Of a stretch of 64,000 nt of DNA, positions 63,701-64,000 are shown piece by piece. The position numbers and the translations under genes are program-made. Positions within the stretch are counted from its first letter, which is position 1. Each line of letters begins with the position of its first letter. The notes beneath the pieces are model-generated. The model saw nothing but the letters and a program-made list of their open reading frames with translations, did not search any database and had not been told where the DNA came from. This stretch comes from JAQUYS01 sp964430665 (lineage in GTDB: Archaea; Nanobdellota; Nanobdellia; Woesearchaeales; SKGA01), in the NCBI GenBank assembly GCA_964430665.1, contig CAYSFC010000002.1:1-64000 (forward strand), in the 5' to 3' direction.

Positions 63701-63769
63701 CTCAACATTAAAAATTTTAGCTTCTTCCCACTTTTTTTGCCATTTGGATGCTATTTCTTTGGAGTCCAT
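60755..63769 (-). CDS. leuS: Leucyl-tRNA synthetase, bacterial type, with internal Nudix hydrolase domain
   Basis: 1004 aa. LeuRS parts: HIGH motif LGLHVGH (residues about 41-47), zinc-like NWCPKCNTVLANEQV, editing domain (about 220-350) with TTRPDTLMGV and VPAHDQRDFEFAKK, then from 508 AYTEPGVLINSGKFDG, DWLISRQRYWGTPIPI and the KMSKS motif at 711-715, and the anticodon-binding region to the end. Between residues about 356 and 507, where bacterial LeuRS has a short linker, sits a full Nudix domain. Its box runs from Gly404 to Phe426 with Glu410, Arg418, Glu419, Glu422, Glu423 and Gly425 all in place. Bacterial LeuRS is usually about 850 aa. In-frame and gap-free, so this is not an assembly fusion. 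Confidence 0.95.
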   Translation of the reverse strand: MDSKEIASKWQKKWEEAKIFNVEKNEKPKFYVLEMFPYPSSLGLHVGHAFNYTIGDVYARFKKMMGFNVLHPVGFDSFGLPAENAAIQAGMHPHEYTQNSIKNYIEQQKGMGFSVDWSRQVTTSTPEFYKWDQWIFIQMFKKGLAYRKKSPINWCPKCNTVLANEQVVNGCCWRHDDTKVEVKHLTQWYLKTTEYAEELNDQSQMENWPTLVKKLQKNWIGKSYGTEIVFDINCEGWKVFTTRPDTLMGVTFLVISAQHTRLMDLVTDENKEKVEEFVHKLTSVSEEEIDQLEKEGIFTGSFASHPLTGEQIPVYAGNFVLADYGCGMVMAVPAHDQRDFEFAKKYNIPMKQVIAPKFILSGINSPKENVKTLQRRTVTAIIEHWNENKYLLLKEKENSILVGGGIENEETPQEAILREIKEETGFINIEIKKEICDHLFCEGYRINKNINQSTDDVVFYIKLKNEDKINSEVEVGKHELIWVDKKDILNKISWEHHKFIFNTFINGERAYTEPGVLINSGKFDGLDNNEAKEKITEELAKLNKGDKTVNYKLRDWLISRQRYWGTPIPIVYCEKCGEVADENLPIKLPHDVKFGEGNPLETNEEFLKCKCPKCGGDAKRETDTMDTFTNSSWYNLRYCDANNDDEIFDKHKVNYWSPIDLYIGGKEHACMHLIYVRFYTKFLRDLGLLKFDEPAIHMMNQGMIQGTDGTKMSKSKGNGVNITETLDRFGPDALRMYLVSVAGPESDFNWNDNGLESINKFLTKVSNYFENVKIGCSSEKTTSKVNLTLKEVSDLIERMKFNLAIIKIRELFDYLSEEESKENLEIFVKILTPFCPHLCEEYWKILGNEEFVSIASWPEVDESKINKDFDFEDEYIANIKSDIEQVKKLVGITEVKKLKLIISAKWKYELFDMLKDVLKNVSNPKEIIPKVMNSHLKSHGQDIMKILPKIVKTGSVPEYVSFEKEKKMLEELAKELNAEIVEADDSKEAKAGNAMPGKPAILIE
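62249..62704 (-). other. Nudix hydrolase domain inserted in the LeuRS editing region
   Basis: Residues about 356-507 of LeuRS. The sequence AIIEHWNENKYLLLKEKENS leads into the Nudix box, followed by DDVVFYIKLKNEDK and HELIWVDKKDILN, the usual later strands and helix. All catalytic Glu residues are present, so nucleoside-diphosphate-X hydrolysis is possible. It lies at the C-terminal end of the CP1 editing domain. Confidence 0.93.
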
Positions 63770-63945
63770 ATTAAATCAACCTACTAATAGAGATAAATAA
63801 CTCTTTTATAAAGATTATTCTACAAATCTTCTTTATAAGAATTTAAGGCTTTCTATTTACAAAATTAAGGTACTTTACAACTTCAGTTACTTGTTTTACT
63901 CGTAACCTTTAAAAACTTCGTTTTGTTTCTTAAACATTAATTAAT

Positions 63946-64000
63946 GGTGGAGTTAGTGTAATTTGGTTAGCACAGGGGACTGTGGATCCCCTAGTCCGGG
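63946..64000 (+). tRNA. tRNA-His (anticodon GTG), cut by the window end
   Basis: The 5' part is clear: extra G at -1 (63946), acceptor strand GTGGAGT, D arm GTGT/GCAC, anticodon stem GGGGA/TCCCC around CTGTGGA with anticodon GTG, then the start of the T stem (CGGG). The G-1 is typical of tRNA-His. The 3' acceptor and T arm lie beyond 64000. Confidence 0.9.

Overview
The window reads as a stretch of an AT-rich archaeal genome, most likely a DPANN archaeon of the Woesearchaeota/Pacearchaeota kind. The lineage is an inference from gene content and was not checked by phylogeny. Archaeal markers are a histone, RfcS, FEN1, Hjc, Mre11, a Hel308 fragment, EndA, Trm5, NMD3, aMBF1, a translin-like protein, a Sec11-type signal peptidase, a presenilin-like protease, an archaeal SRP RNA and class IA aldolase. 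Start sites alternate between GGTGA/GAGGT ribosome-binding sites and apparently leaderless genes with a TATA box about 25-30 bp before the ATG. Several housekeeping enzymes look bacterial in type: AspRS with a GAD domain, LeuRS, type I GAPDH, TGT and an RNase HIII-like protein. This suggests repeated gene acquisition.

Layout. 0-3 kb: AspRS, a membrane-anchored cyclophilin and a translin-like protein. 3-11.4 kb: three tandem paralogous membrane proteins, a Pro-rich coiled-coil protein, TrpRS with a coiled-coil partner, and a secretion/pilus ATPase with a double-domain membrane platform. 11.4-17 kb: tRNA-Phe(GAA), a Hel308 lacking its ATP-binding half, Trm5, an HD hydrolase, a Cys-rich secreted protein, a PD-(D/E)XK protein and a small P-loop kinase. 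17-31.3 kb: an information-processing block (RfcS, PRC-barrel, NMD3, signal peptidase, RNase HIII-like, SMC, FEN1, EndA, RNase Z, histone, CYTH, Hjc). 32-37 kb: an envelope glycosylation operon with two GT-C-like membrane proteins, a GT2 enzyme and a thioredoxin-like protein. 37-47.4 kb: aMBF1, a THUMP-type methyltransferase, PfkB kinase plus aldolase, TGT, MscS, AsnRS, Mre11, GNAT and ROK kinase. 47.4-54.7 kb: a P-type ATPase, an overlapping beta-propeller/KaiC-like pair, a lipoprotein serpin and a second MscS. 54.8-64 kb: PEP synthase with GAPDH, a pore-less voltage-sensor protein, a presenilin-like protease, SRP RNA, a LeuRS carrying an internal Nudix domain, and the start of tRNA-His.

The metabolic genes (PfkB, aldolase, GAPDH, PEP synthase, ROK) fit a reduced glycolysis/gluconeogenesis. 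The most unusual items are the Nudix domain inside LeuRS, the half-Hel308 that starts 11 nt after a tRNA, the voltage sensor without a pore, the propeller/KaiC pair and the serpin.

Data quality. Two 100-N gaps are each flanked by the same exact 55-bp sequence on both sides, and a third exact 55-bp duplication occurs without Ns. This looks like a k=55 assembly signature. Collapsing it restores the CYTH gene but leaves the alpha/beta-hydrolase gene broken.
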